Positions 1 through 7,606 of a stretch of DNA of 64,000 nucleotides are shown here, one piece after another. The position numbers were made by a program, and so were the translations under genes. Position 1 is the stretch's first letter. The number at the start of each line of letters is the position of its first letter. The stretch is from VRUE01 sp963774405 (GTDB taxonomy: Bacteria; Actinomycetota; Thermoleophilia; Solirubrobacterales; 70-9), in contig CAVZEV010000013.1 of the NCBI GenBank assembly GCA_963774405.1, positions 124,001 through 188,000 on the forward strand, given 5' to 3'. The notes under the pieces were generated by a model. It made no database searches and was not told where the DNA came from. It saw only the letters and a list, made by a program, of their open reading frames with translations.

Positions 1-728
1 TGCCAGCATCGCGGTGACCTCGGGGCGGTCGGCGAGGACGTAGAGGTCCGCGTAGTGGCGTACGTCGCGGCCCAGTGGGGCACCGCTTTCCTTGAGCTGC
101 TCGACCTTGCCGTGGATGGCGAAGAGCTTCTCGACGAAAGTGCGCCGGAAGTGCAGAAGGGTCATCTCGAAGGGCCGGAGTCCCTCGACGCCGAGCGCAT
201 CGGTGGCTCCCTGCGTGGACAGGAGCCTGCCGACGATCGAGGAGATCTCCAGGGTCGTGGTTGGCTGCTTGCCGCTCTGGATGCCCGGCTCGAGACGGAC
301 AGTCGGCGGAAAGCCCTCAACCTCCGGGAAGTGCGAGCGATAGAGAAAGGTGTCCATGCGTCCGCGCCCGCCGATCGTCTTGGACTCGGCGCGGACGAAG
401 TCGAGCCCGGGTATGGCGGCGACATCGCGATTCAGCTTTTTCATCGCCCGGTTGATCGCTCGTTCGTTGCCCAGCGGCGGTTCGACCCCGGGGTCGACGA
501 AGAGGTCTATGTCCTCAGAGAATCGGTCGAGCAGGTTCCAGCCTTCGAGAGACTGGTGCCGCCCTTGAAGATTGCCCGCTCACCGAGCGTCGTAGCGATA
601 GTGCGCAGGGTCTCCGTGATCCAGTAGTCCTTCTCGACGAAGGTCTCGGGCAATTCGGACTCCATTGCCGCGGCAGCCAGGAAGGCGGCGAAGTCGGGTT
701 GCTCCGCGAGCCTCACCGGGCCTGCCAT
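1..728 (-). CDS. abiEii: AbiEii/AbiGii-family nucleotidyltransferase toxin, frameshifted and cut by the window start
   Basis: This is the predicted toxin of a type IV AbiE toxin-antitoxin pair, of the DNA polymerase beta-like nucleotidyltransferase fold. The N-terminus reads EKDYWITETLR, then FKGGTSLSKA, the family's first nucleotide-binding motif. The next block, WNLLDRFSEDIDLFVDPG with the catalytic D-x-D, is in a different frame, so one base is missing near position 541. The second frame stays open to the left edge and reads through TVRLEPGIQSGK and EMTLLHFRRTFVEKLFAIHG, which are normal AbiEii features. The start overlaps the end of the antitoxin gene by 16 bases, so the pair is one operon. 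The single-base loss could be a real inactivation or a sequencing error. The C-terminus lies outside the window. Confidence 0.8.
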
Positions 729-1447
729 TCGCGTGCGTTGGGCAGTGCGGCCAACACGCCGAAGTCGAACCGGCTGATCGGGTTGAGGCTCTGTCGCAGA
801 TCCTCAAGCGCAGCGGCGGGAGCGCCCGCCTGCTCCCCGAGCGCGCCGAGCATGGCGCGAACCCGCGGGGGCTCCGAGAGGGCCGCCTTCGCAAGCCGCC
901 TGAAGCGCGCCCGGTCGGAGAGCATCGAAACGAGGCGCCGCATGGTCTCTTGCGGAGATAGGTCGCTGTAGCGGGCGCGGTCACGCAGCAGCTCGAGCAA
1001 GGCGCCGTCGGAGGCATCGAGCTCGAAGCGGGCGGCAGGGCGACGCGTATGCACGGTGGCGTTTCGAAGCGCGCCGGGCGCGGCGGCGGCGGGCGTCGCG
1101 AACTCGGCGTGGGCCGGATTCTGCGTCGAAAACCCCAACACGTTCCCGGCACTCAGCCTGGTTGGATGAAGCGGCGCATTCAGCGTGTGACCGACCGCTG
1201 CGCTCGCACTCGGCACGGAAGGTCCGATGACAGTCTGCTTGGGGCGGTAATAGAGCCCCTTGCGCAGGCGCTGCAACTCACCCTTGCTCGCTAGCCGAGA
1301 AAGCGCATGGGCGACTGCGGTTGCGGGCAGATCGCGAAAGTCCGAGAGCGACCAGTAGCGCTCACCCCCGGTGCGTACCCGCTCGTAGACGCGAGTGGCC
1401 GTGCTGTTGGGGCTGCGTCCCCGGCCGTTTCGTTGCTGCTTTGGCAT
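713..1447 (-). CDS. abiEi: AbiEi-family antitoxin with N-terminal winged helix (DUF6088-like)
   Basis: This is the predicted antitoxin and autorepressor of the AbiE pair, 244 residues. Residues about 15-70 form a winged helix (YWSLSDFRDLPATAVAHAL, then RLASKGELQRLRKGLYYRP). This is the DNA-binding domain that AbiEi proteins use to bind inverted repeats in their own promoter. The C-terminal half (about 75-244) is the antitoxin domain and contains the typical HPTRLSAGNVLGF and FDFGVLAALPNAREW segments. A perfect 13-base inverted repeat lies 15 bases upstream of the ATG and is the obvious operator. The toxin gene follows with a 16-base overlap. The family assignment is strong; activity is inferred, especially because the partner toxin is frameshifted. 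Confidence 0.85.
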   Translation of the reverse strand: MPKQQRNGRGRSPNSTATRVYERVRTGGERYWSLSDFRDLPATAVAHALSRLASKGELQRLRKGLYYRPKQTVIGPSVPSASAAVGHTLNAPLHPTRLSAGNVLGFSTQNPAHAEFATPAAAAPGALRNATVHTRRPAARFELDASDGALLELLRDRARYSDLSPQETMRRLVSMLSDRARFRRLAKAALSEPPRVRAMLGALGEQAGAPAAALEDLRQSLNPISRFDFGVLAALPNAREWQAR

Positions 1448-1462
1448 GGTGCCAGCCTAGCG

Positions 1463-1500
1463 TATCTGGCAAGTTTTTCTGTTGTAGAACTTGCCAGATA
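1463..1500. promoter_or_regulatory. abiE operator: perfect 13-base inverted repeat
   Basis: TATCTGGCAAGTT at 1463-1475 is exactly complementary to 1488-1500, with a 12-base spacer. It lies 15 bases upstream of the abiEi ATG (minus strand). A -10-like TAGGCT (minus strand, 1453-1458) ends six bases before that ATG, which suggests a leaderless transcript with the operator over the -35 region. AbiEi proteins are known to repress through such repeats. Confidence 0.75.
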
Positions 1501-1527
1501 ATGTGGCACCTACTCATGCGGGCGGCG

Positions 1528-1670
1528 ATTGGAACCGCCACTGCCGATTTCAGGCACTTCTGGCGAGAAGTGCCTGACTCGCTGCATATCCACGCCTATC
1601 CGTTCATATCCGCGCCGAACATCCACGATCTCGTCAATCACGAAAGCCCTGCAAATAGGCTGATTATGGG
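1528..1670. repeat. Dispersed hairpin repeat, copy 1 (followed by a tRNA-Gly 3' half)
   Basis: The unit begins TTGGAACCG and contains a perfect 11-base stem CAGGCACTTCT / AGAAGTGCCTG with loop GGCG (1551-1576). A tail follows with spaced CATATCC/TTCATATCC words and the block GAAAGCCCTGCAAAT. Three other copies in the window share this order (4.5, 7.9 and 24.5 kb). The spaced short direct repeats next to a tRNA half resemble the arm of a tyrosine-recombinase attachment site. No integrase gene is present. Confidence 0.75.
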
Positions 1671-1697
1671 CCGAAGCTCGCCGGACGACCTCGCTAA

Positions 1698-1739
1698 TTG
1701 CCATGCAGAAGGTCGTCGGTTCGAATCCGATCAGCCGCT
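1698..1739 (+). other. 3' half of a tRNA-Gly(GCC) gene (attachment-site-like scar)
   Basis: From the anticodon loop TTGCCAT onward the sequence reads as a tRNA: anticodon-stem 3' strand GCAGA, variable loop AGGTC, T-arm GTCGG-TTCGAAT-CCGAT, acceptor CAGCCGC and discriminator T. The matching 5' half (acceptor, D-arm, anticodon-stem 5' strand TCTGC) is absent and is replaced by repeat-tail sequence. A terminator hairpin follows directly. The same half recurs at 24668-24709. Confidence 0.75.
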
Positions 1740-1746
1740 TGTCGGG

Positions 1747-1772
1747 AAAGCCCCGCTCTGGCGGGGCTTTTC
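1747..1772 (+). terminator. Rho-independent terminator after the tRNA-Gly half
   Basis: A perfect 10-base stem AAAGCCCCGC / GCGGGGCTTT (1747-1756, 1761-1770) with loop TCTG runs into TTT-TCT. It has the position and form expected downstream of a tRNA gene. Confidence 0.7.
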
Positions 1773-1788
1773 TGTGCCTGGGCGCGCT

Positions 1789-3219
1789 CTATTCGGGGCT
1801 TGGGGTCGGATAGAGGGGCTTCAGCTCGGCAATCGAGACTGCGCCGACGCCTTCGAGCAGGTTTCGACCGCTGGCAGATTCGAAGCTACAGGCGAGCTCC
1901 GAAGTGCATTCGCCGGAGGCTGAGGGATCGGCACCGGGGAACAGGCTGAAGGTGAAGGTCTGGAACGAGGTCGCCACCGGCCAGAGCCAGCCACTGTCTT
2001 CGCTCATGTAATTGGCCCATAGTTGGGCAAGTGACGGCTCCAGGTGAACGAAGGCGCCAGGGATCTCCTCGACTTCAGTGCAGTGTTCGGGGTCTTTGGT
2101 GAGGTTGCGCAGCCTCGCCGACGAACGAACGAAGACATGGTTCCCGTCGCTGGTTGCCACAACGTCAACCTCGCCGCCGGAGGGTTCGCCGGTTTCCGCA
2201 TAGCGCAAGTGCCCTGCTTGCGCTGACGCAAGCGCGAAGGTAGCGGCAGCGCCAAAAAGTAGGACAGCGTCGTGGCCTTCTCCCCTGACGGCCAGTGAGC
2301 GGAGTTCATTGCCGCAGTCGCCGGAAGAGATCCAGGTAGCGGGAGCGACTTGGGATGCAGGCCCTCCGCAGCCTCCGTAGACACCGCCAATGCTACGGAA
2401 CAACTCACCGAGCCCGTATGGGATCGCCAGCGGGTCGGGTAAAGCCGGGCACAGGTCGGCGTAGGTTGGCGGCGGCGGGTCGATGACTTCTCCCTGGATC
2501 GATTCCGAGCCGGGGCCGATCCCCGTCTCGGAGGGGAGCAGGGGAAGCGAGGGCAGGTCGGGAGCAGCGAGATGCACCACTTCCGCAAAGGCCATGCCGG
2601 CGTAGCCGGCCCAGATCACAACCAGGAGGGTGAGGGTGCGGTTGAGGAAGAAGCTGATCTGGCCTTTCGGTGTTCGGCGCCGAACCATGCGCGGCACGGT
2701 CTCGGCGCCGATCGCGTTAGGTGCGGTTTTCGCACGTTCTTTCCAGAGGCGCACTGGCTCGCTCGCGGAAACGAGATCGGTGCCGCTGTCGATTTCGTGG
2801 TGCTCCTCCAGCTTCACCATCTCGTGACCAGCGACTCGCCCCCGCTGGTGCAATCCGGCGACCAAGAGAAGGGCGAGGAGGGGAACGGCGAATGGAGCAT
2901 CGATGAACGTCGCCAGCAGAGCGAGGATGGCGCCGATTCCGATCCCGGCCAGGCCAAGACGAATGTCTGAACGTACCTGCTTCCTGATCATGGGATGGCG
3001 GTTGTGGTCGGGATCGCGCTGGTGAACTATCGCTCGGCCGAGGTACCTGGCACCTGCGGTGATTACGCCGAGGGCGAGCATGGTGAAGGCTGCCTCGCGA
3101 TGGCTGGCGATCGCAAAGACGACCGCGATGACGCCCATCCCGAGAGCGCCGACAAGGGCACGGCGTAGCTGTCGCAACACTGCGCGACGGACTAGCTTGT
3201 CCTCTCTTCGTTGAGTCAC
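1789..3219 (-). CDS. Hypothetical multi-pass membrane protein with large extracytoplasmic C-terminal domain
   Basis: I do not recognise the family. The 476-residue protein has hydrophobic segments at about 22-40, 44-60, 88-107, 110-124 and 193-213. A basic linker (VPRMVRRRTPKG) precedes the last one. Beyond residue 215 it is polar, rich in acidic residues and Pro, with several Cys (CPALPD, YGGCGG, SGDCGNEL, CTEVEE, CTSELACSF), as in an exported, disulfide-bonded domain. It ends without further membrane segments. It lies between the tRNA-Gly scar and the 3.6 kb toxin-antitoxin candidate, with no operon partners. The start ATG at 3219 gives an MTQRREDKLVRR positively charged cytoplasmic N-terminus. 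Function unknown. Confidence 0.65.
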   Translation of the reverse strand: MTQRREDKLVRRAVLRQLRRALVGALGMGVIAVVFAIASHREAAFTMLALGVITAGARYLGRAIVHQRDPDHNRHPMIRKQVRSDIRLGLAGIGIGAILALLATFIDAPFAVPLLALLLVAGLHQRGRVAGHEMVKLEEHHEIDSGTDLVSASEPVRLWKERAKTAPNAIGAETVPRMVRRRTPKGQISFFLNRTLTLLVVIWAGYAGMAFAEVVHLAAPDLPSLPLLPSETGIGPGSESIQGEVIDPPPPTYADLCPALPDPLAIPYGLGELFRSIGGVYGGCGGPASQVAPATWISSGDCGNELRSLAVRGEGHDAVLLFGAAATFALASAQAGHLRYAETGEPSGGEVDVVATSDGNHVFVRSSARLRNLTKDPEHCTEVEEIPGAFVHLEPSLAQLWANYMSEDSGWLWPVATSFQTFTFSLFPGADPSASGECTSELACSFESASGRNLLEGVGAVSIAELKPLYPTPSPE

Positions 3220-3565
3220 CCACCCTCCGGGGAAATCTCGATGAACTAACTAAGCTCTTCGTCATTCCCGCCGCCAGGTGACTTTCCTTTTGCTGCCGCC
3301 GGTCATCCATCGGGCGATCTCGGTGCGGAGGAGCCATTTGCCGACGGCGTCGCGCGCACTCGGGCGTTGCGATTGACGTCGAGGCGCTGGGGCGGGTCGC
3401 GACGGGGGCATGGCGCTCGACCCATAGGCCGTCTCGGGACCCAGCTCAAGTGCCCAGGGCGCGCGTCCAGCAGGGCCGCGCCTAGCGGTCAGGAGGAAAG
3501 GCCGACTCGTCAAACGGCTCGCCGTTCTCGGCTGCGCACTGACACATAGGCGGGTTCAGGGAGGT
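3220..3565. other. Gene-poor stretch between the membrane protein and the HTH gene
   Basis: About 350 bases with no reading frame that I can support on either strand. The only structure I see is the inverted repeat at its right end, which belongs to the next gene's promoter. Confidence 0.5.
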
Positions 3566-3607
3566 CGTTTCGGAAAAATGGCTCTTTCCGAAACGGCCTG
3601 GTAGCCT
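3566..3607 (+). promoter_or_regulatory. Operator and leaderless-type promoter of the HTH/RelE-like pair
   Basis: CGTTTCGGAAA (3566-3576) is exactly complementary to 3585-3595, an 11-base inverted repeat with an 8-base spacer. A -10-like TAGCCT at 3602-3607 ends six bases before the ATG at 3614. The palindrome therefore covers the -35 position of a promoter whose transcript would start at the start codon. Confidence 0.65.
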
Positions 3608-3613
3608 GCGTCC

Positions 3614-4093
3614 ATGTCTTCCGGTGCCGCTCCGACGCAGCTGCGACGACGTGCCGCGCTTGCGCGGCTGGAGGCCGAAGAGCTTGCCGATGCGGTTTCC
3701 GAGCTGCGTACCGCCTCGCTCTCGAAGGCGGACTTGGAGCGCGCGCTCGAACGGGTGGAGGCGCTGAGCGCACGAGTCCAGAAAGCGCTCGACCTGCCAG
3801 GTGGCCTCTCCGTCGCCCAGGCGGCTGAGCGATTGGAGGTCAGCGAGCCGACGATTCGGAAGTGGCTCGCCGAGGGCCTGTTGGAGCGGGTCGAGGGCCA
3901 CAAGCCGGTGGAGATCGCCCAGCGCAGCGTGATCGAGGTTGAGCGGGTGCTGGGCACGGTCCGCGAGAGCTACCCGGCGAGGCGCTGGAGTGAGGCGCTT
4001 GCCGCCTTCCTGCACGACCGCGACCTGCTGGGGCAGGAGTGGGCGCGCGAGGGCGTTGAGCAGATGCGACACGGCGAGCTGATCGAGCGCTGA
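3614..4093 (+). CDS. HTH (excisionase/MerR-like) DNA-binding protein, candidate antitoxin
   Basis: A 159-residue protein. Residues about 10-65 are Leu/Ala/Glu-rich and likely coiled-coil (LEAEELADAVSELRT). A helix-turn-helix of the excisionase/MerR type follows at about 70-105: LSVAQAAERLEVSEPTIRKW, then LAEGLLERVEGHK. The rest (about 105-159) is helical and ends in an acidic, charged tail. A palindromic operator sits directly upstream, and a small RelE-like gene follows 15 bases downstream. An autoregulating DNA-binding protein first and a small basic protein second is the usual order for type II toxin-antitoxin pairs. The antitoxin role is inferred from this arrangement. It could also be a plain regulator. 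Confidence 0.6.
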   Translation: MSSGAAPTQLRRRAALARLEAEELADAVSELRTASLSKADLERALERVEALSARVQKALDLPGGLSVAQAAERLEVSEPTIRKWLAEGLLERVEGHKPVEIAQRSVIEVERVLGTVRESYPARRWSEALAAFLHDRDLLGQEWAREGVEQMRHGELIER

Positions 4094-4108
4094 ATAGGGT
4101 CCGCCGCG

Positions 4109-4504
4109 ATGGCGGGGAAAGACTTCGCGGTGCGGGCGACGCCGGCGGCAGTGGCCGCGATCGGCCGACTGCGGGGCACGGCCCGGAAGAGCTACGGAGC
4201 CTTCGAGACTGAACTGCGAAAGCAAGGCTGCAGGGTCGCCGGCTACCGGCTGCTGGGGACTGAGGGCGGTGGCTACTCGGAGTTCTGTTGCAAGCGGCTG
4301 GTCGACGACTGGCGCGCGATCACCACGTTCGAACCCAGCGTTGCCATCGTCGTCGCAGTTGGCCGGCACGATAGCCGCGCCTTCTACGCCGAGCTTTCGA
4401 AGACGCTTGAAATCCGCGCTGCGGGACAGGGGCGCAAGGAGAAGCCGGCCTGCTGCGGGAAGGAGGGCTGGCCGGGCGTCGGATCGGCGGCTGGTGAGCG
4501 ATAG
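4109..4504 (+). CDS. Small RelE/HigB-like protein, candidate toxin
   Basis: A 131-residue protein directly after the HTH gene. The start FAVRATPAAVAAIGRLRGTA, the central GYRLLGTEGGGYSEFCCKRL and the strand DDWRAITTFEPSVAIVVAVG, followed by RHDSRAFYAELSKTL, resemble the helix-helix-beta-sheet layout of RelE/ParE-type mRNA interferases. I cannot name a subfamily. The last 35 residues (GRKEKPACCGKEG onward) look unlike the rest and may be tail drift. The downstream sequence is copy 2 of the dispersed hairpin repeat. The toxin role rests on size, order and the upstream operator. Catalytic residues are not certain. Confidence 0.5.
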   Translation: MAGKDFAVRATPAAVAAIGRLRGTARKSYGAFETELRKQGCRVAGYRLLGTEGGGYSEFCCKRLVDDWRAITTFEPSVAIVVAVGRHDSRAFYAELSKTLEIRAAGQGRKEKPACCGKEGWPGVGSAAGER

Positions 4505-4511
4505 GCATGGC

Positions 4512-4660
4512 GAACTGGAACCGGCCCCGTTGATTTCAGGACTTCTGGCGAGAAGTGCCTGACTCGCTGCATATCCGTTCATATCCGCGCTGAATATCCA
4601 CGATCTCGCCAATTTCGAAAGCCCTGCAAATGAGGTAGGAGTGAGGGCTGCGATCCGTGG
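4512..4660. repeat. Dispersed hairpin repeat, copy 2
   Basis: The unit starts GAACTGGAACCGGCCC and has the same stem as copy 1 with one base lost on the left arm (CAGGACTTCT / AGAAGTGCCTG, 4537-4561). The CATATCC-type tail, GAAAGCCCTGCAAAT and GTGAGGGCTGCGATCC follow. Unlike copies 1 and 4 it does not continue into a tRNA half. It begins 8 bases after the stop codon of the RelE-like gene. Confidence 0.75.
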
Positions 4661-4676
4661 ACGGCTCCCGTTCCGA

Positions 4677-4799
4677 CTAACGGCTCGCGTTGTCAGCCAA
4701 CCCCGCCTCCAGCCTCTCCAGAAGACGTGGCTCCTTGGTCGGGAAGTGGTTGAAGACGGTCGCCTCCGAAACCTCGGCCGCGGCCGCCACTCTTCCGCG
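4677..4799 (-). pseudogene. TetR-family regulator remnant (HTH only)
   Basis: On the minus strand the piece VAAAAEVSEATVFNHFPTKE matches the recognition helix region of TetR regulators (normal form roughly VAxAAGVSxxTFFxYFPTKE). It is followed by a short helix and a stop. The first HTH helix is blurred and the whole ligand-binding domain is missing, so this is a fragment next to repeat copy 2. It may once have regulated the divergent reductase gene at 4919. Confidence 0.5.
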
Positions 4800-4918
4800 C
4801 CCTCGACGGCGCCGGCGCTGGTCTGGCGGATACGCGAAGCTGAGCTCGACGTCGGCAGCCCGATGAGTTCGGCGTCCTCTGACGGTCATAGTCGTGAACC
4901 GACTGAAAGGAGAAGGTC

Positions 4919-5503
4919 ATGGGAAGGATCGTGGTAACCGAGTTCGTCTCGCTGGACGGCGTAATGGAGGACCCCGGCGGCAGCGAGGGCGCCGAGCATG
5001 GCGCCTGGACGTTCGAGTTCGACCGTGGGGAAGAGGGCAACAAATTCAAGCTCGACGAGCTCCGCGGGGCCGAGGCGCAGCTGCTTGGCCGCGTCACCTA
5101 CGAGGGCTTTGCCGCCGCCTGGCCCTCGCGGGAAGGCGACGCGGGATTGGGGGAGTTCGCCGAGAAGATGAACTCGATGCCCAAGTACGTCGTCTCCTCG
5201 ACCTTGCGGGAGGCGAGCTGGAACAACTCGACGATTCTCTCCGGCGACTTCCCCGCGGCGGTCGGCGGACTGAGGGAGGAGATCGACGGGTCGATCCTGG
5301 TCGCAGGCAGCGCCCAGCTCGTGCAGGGCCTGATCGAGCACGATCTCCTCGACGAGCTGCGCCTGATGGTCTTCCCGGTGCTGCTCGGCAGCGGCAAGCG
5401 CCTCTTCGACGAGAAGAGTCGCGACCACCGCCTGCGGCTGACCGAGTCGGGCACGGTCGGCGAGGGCATCGCCACCCTCGTCTTCGAGCGGAGCCGGGCA
5501 TGA
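4919..5503 (+). CDS. Dihydrofolate reductase-like protein (RibD C-terminal domain)
   Basis: This 194-residue protein spans essentially one RibD C-terminal/DHFR-like domain. The start MGRIVVTEFVSLDGVMEDPG is the typical first strand and loop of YyaP-like proteins. LLGRVTYEGFAAAWP follows, then KYVVSSTL, the NADPH-binding ILVAGSAQLVQGLIEHDLLD and the end VFPVLLGSGKRLF. An NADPH-dependent reductase is expected; the substrate is unknown. A good Shine-Dalgarno (GAAAGGAGAAGG) precedes the ATG. The VOC gene follows 41 bases after its stop and a second, divergent paralogue lies at 6050, so this is a small cluster of soluble enzymes. Confidence 0.8.
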   Translation: MGRIVVTEFVSLDGVMEDPGGSEGAEHGAWTFEFDRGEEGNKFKLDELRGAEAQLLGRVTYEGFAAAWPSREGDAGLGEFAEKMNSMPKYVVSSTLREASWNNSTILSGDFPAAVGGLREEIDGSILVAGSAQLVQGLIEHDLLDELRLMVFPVLLGSGKRLFDEKSRDHRLRLTESGTVGEGIATLVFERSRA

Positions 5504-5544
5504 CGCTCGGCTCAGAAAACACCCACCATGAAGGAGGCACCGCC

Positions 5545-6018
5545 ATGCAGAAGATCGTTCCCAACCTCTGGTTCGACACCGAGGCCGAGGAGGCCGCGAA
5601 CTTCTACCTCTCGGTCTTCGAGGACTCGCGCATCGTCAGCGTCACCCATTACAACGAGGCCGTGCCGCAGAAGGCCGGCACGGTGGTGACGGTCGAGTGG
5701 GAAGTCGAGGGGCAACGCTTCGTCGGCATCAACGGCGGCCCGCAGTTCAAGTTCGACGAGGCCGTCTCCTTCCAGATCAACTGCGCCGACCAGGCCGAGA
5801 TCGACTACTACTGGGAGAAGCTGGCGGCGGACGGCGGCAGGGAGGGCCGCTGCGGCTGGGTCACCGACAAGTACGGCCTCTGCTGGCAGGTCACCCCGAC
5901 CGGCCTCGAAGAGCTCTTCGGTGACGGAGACCCGGAGCGGGCGAAAGGCGCGATGGAGGCGATGCTGAAGATGGGCAAGCTCGACATCGCCGCCCTGCGG
6001 ACGGCCGCGGACGGATAG
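5545..6018 (+). CDS. VOC-family protein (PhnB / 3-demethylubiquinone methyltransferase-like)
   Basis: A 157-residue glyoxalase-fold protein of the PF06983 type. It opens MQKIVPNLWFDTEAEEAANF and continues YLSVFEDSRIVSVTHYNE. The middle is VEGQRFVGINGGPQFKFDEA, followed by SFQINCADQAEIDYYWEKL and GWVTDKYGLCWQVTP, all standard blocks of this family. I chose ATG 5545 because AAGGAGG lies 8 bases upstream; the earlier ATG at 5528 is in another frame. The end (ERAKGAMEAMLKMGKLDI) is also typical. The family is a common soluble binding or enzymatic fold, and the actual substrate cannot be read from the sequence. It is probably co-transcribed with the reductase upstream. Confidence 0.85.
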   Translation: MQKIVPNLWFDTEAEEAANFYLSVFEDSRIVSVTHYNEAVPQKAGTVVTVEWEVEGQRFVGINGGPQFKFDEAVSFQINCADQAEIDYYWEKLAADGGREGRCGWVTDKYGLCWQVTPTGLEELFGDGDPERAKGAMEAMLKMGKLDIAALRTAADG

Positions 6019-6049
6019 CGATGCTCGCAGGCTTCCTCCGCCGTCCTGG

Positions 6050-6694
6050 TTAGGTCTCCGCCCGGGTGAAGGTCATGTGCGTGACCCCGCTCGGCGAGGA
6101 GGTGGCCTCGACGTCGTAGCCTTCCTCGAGGCCCTCCAGTCCCTCCCAGAGGCGGACCCCGCGGCCGAGCAGGATCGGGACCACGACGACGTGCATGTGG
6201 TCGACCAGGCCGGCGGCGAGGAACTCGCGGATCACCGTCGGGCCGCCGCCGATGCGCACGTCCTCGCCGCCCGCGGCCTCGCGGGCTGCCTCGAGCGCCT
6301 CGGCGGGAGAGGCGTCGAGGAAGTGGAAGGTCGTGCCGCCCTCCATCTCGATCGACGGGCGCGGGTGATGGGTGAGGATGAAGACCGGCGTGTGAAATGG
6401 CGGGTTTGGTCCCCAGGCCCCCTTCCACTCCGGGTCCTCGTGCCAGCCGGGGTGACCGAACTTGCCGGCGCCCATGATCTCGGCCCCGATCCCGACGGCG
6501 AACTGCTGTGCGAAGGCGTCGTCGATGCCGCCGCTGCCGCCTGCACCGTCGGAGCCTCGCCACCAGCGGGTCGCGAACATCCATTGGTGGAGGCTGTCGC
6601 CGGCGTGCCCGAAGTGAAGCTCGGCGCTCTGGCCCTCGCCGGTGCCGAAGCCGTCGAGCGAGATGCTGAAGTTCTGGACGCGAGCTAGTGACAT
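6050..6694 (-). CDS. Dihydrofolate reductase-like protein (RibD C-terminal domain)
   Basis: A second RibD-type reductase, 214 residues. It starts VQNFSISLDGFGTGEGQS and has IGAEIMGAGKFGHPGW, TPVFILTHHPRPSI, the nucleotide-binding block VRIGGGPTVIREFLAAGLVD and VVVVPILLGRGVRLWEGL, all in family order. It has the long insert (HQWMFATRWW...) seen in the larger reductases of this family. It is transcribed away from a TetR gene at 6868, with paired inverted repeats between them, so control by that regulator is likely. The predicted reaction is NADPH-dependent reduction of an unknown small molecule. Confidence 0.82.
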   Translation of the reverse strand: MSLARVQNFSISLDGFGTGEGQSAELHFGHAGDSLHQWMFATRWWRGSDGAGGSGGIDDAFAQQFAVGIGAEIMGAGKFGHPGWHEDPEWKGAWGPNPPFHTPVFILTHHPRPSIEMEGGTTFHFLDASPAEALEAAREAAGGEDVRIGGGPTVIREFLAAGLVDHMHVVVVPILLGRGVRLWEGLEGLEEGYDVEATSSPSGVTHMTFTRAET

Positions 6695-6728
6695 ATTCGG
6701 TGCTCCCTCATCGTTGACTGTGTTAAGC

Positions 6729-6830
6729 GTTCAGTCACCCCGCCCGTGAGGGGCCAGGGGGGCTGCGACACGGCTATGGCGCGATCATCTAACGCAAGTA
6801 AGATCGCGTTAAGAATCTACCTGACTGAAC
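6729..6830. promoter_or_regulatory. Divergent reductase/tetR promoter region with nested inverted repeats
   Basis: GTTCAGTCA at 6729-6737 is exactly complementary to TGACTGAAC at 6822-6830. Each half sits near one of the two divergent starts. Between them TAACGC (6790-6795) pairs with GCGTTA (6806-6811) across 10 bases. This layout suggests a TetR operator set controlling both genes. Confidence 0.5.
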
Positions 6831-6867
6831 ATAAACGCGCAAGGCCTCGCGTTTAGACTTCCAATCG

Positions 6868-7452
6868 ATGACTGCCGGCAGCGAGCAACCACGCCGAAGA
6901 CCGGGAGGGCGCAGCGCCCGCGTGCGCGCCCGGGTGCACGAGGCCGCGCTCGAGCTGCTGGGCGCCGATCCGCCGGAGGAGGTGACGATTCCGCGGGTGG
7001 CGGAGCTGGCCGGGGTCCACCAGGCAACCGTCTATCGGCGCTGGGGCAACGTGGCGGGCCTGGTCGACGATGTCGTCGCCGAGCGGCTGGGGGAGGTGGC
7101 ACCGATCCCCGACACTGGGACCCTGCGTGGTGACCTCGAGCTGGCTGCTGTCCGGTTCGCGGAGGCGATCGCTCCCCTGGGGACGACCATGATGCGCGCG
7201 GCGGCCCTCGCGGCGCCGACTGCCGAGGCTCCGGTCACCCTGCGCACCCGCGCCGACCAGCTTCAGGCAATGCTCGACCGGGCGGCCGCAAGGGGAGAAA
7301 AGACGCCGACGATCGTCGAGTTGCTCGAGGGCATCACCGCGCCCCTCTACCTGCACCCGCTCTTCTTCGGCCGTCCCGCCGACGCCGACCACGCCCGTGA
7401 GCTGGTGCGCCGCCTGCTGGTGTACGTGGAGGCCGAGCGGCCCGCGCCGTGA
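6868..7452 (+). CDS. TetR/AcrR-family transcriptional regulator
   Basis: A 194-residue regulator. The HTH is at about 22-62: VHEAALELLGADPPEEVTIP, then RVAELAGVHQATVYRRWGNV, the VYRRW form being typical of one TetR subgroup. The C-terminal domain (about 75-190) begins GTLRGDLELAAVRFAEAI and ends ELVRRLLVYVEAERPAP, as in TetR_C_33-like ligand domains. It is divergent from the reductase at 6050 and probably represses that gene and itself through the repeats between them. The ligand is unknown. Confidence 0.88.
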   Translation: MTAGSEQPRRRPGGRSARVRARVHEAALELLGADPPEEVTIPRVAELAGVHQATVYRRWGNVAGLVDDVVAERLGEVAPIPDTGTLRGDLELAAVRFAEAIAPLGTTMMRAAALAAPTAEAPVTLRTRADQLQAMLDRAAARGEKTPTIVELLEGITAPLYLHPLFFGRPADADHARELVRRLLVYVEAERPAP

Positions 7453-7606
7453 GTTTGTCGTACGACTCTTGGGAGTTCGCCCGGGATCGTTCCTACCTTT
7501 CGAGATGTCAAGGCGGTGATCCTGCACCCGGTGCCCATCGGATTGCCGAGTCGCCTGAGGGGGATCTGATCGACGATGAGGCGTCGGTCAGGCGTCTGCT
7601 CGGCCT

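Noticed and set aside
4894..5544. Long reading frame upstream of and fused to the VOC gene
   Set aside because: It is only the out-of-frame shadow of the reductase gene. The VOC start at 5545 has a clear ribosome-binding site.
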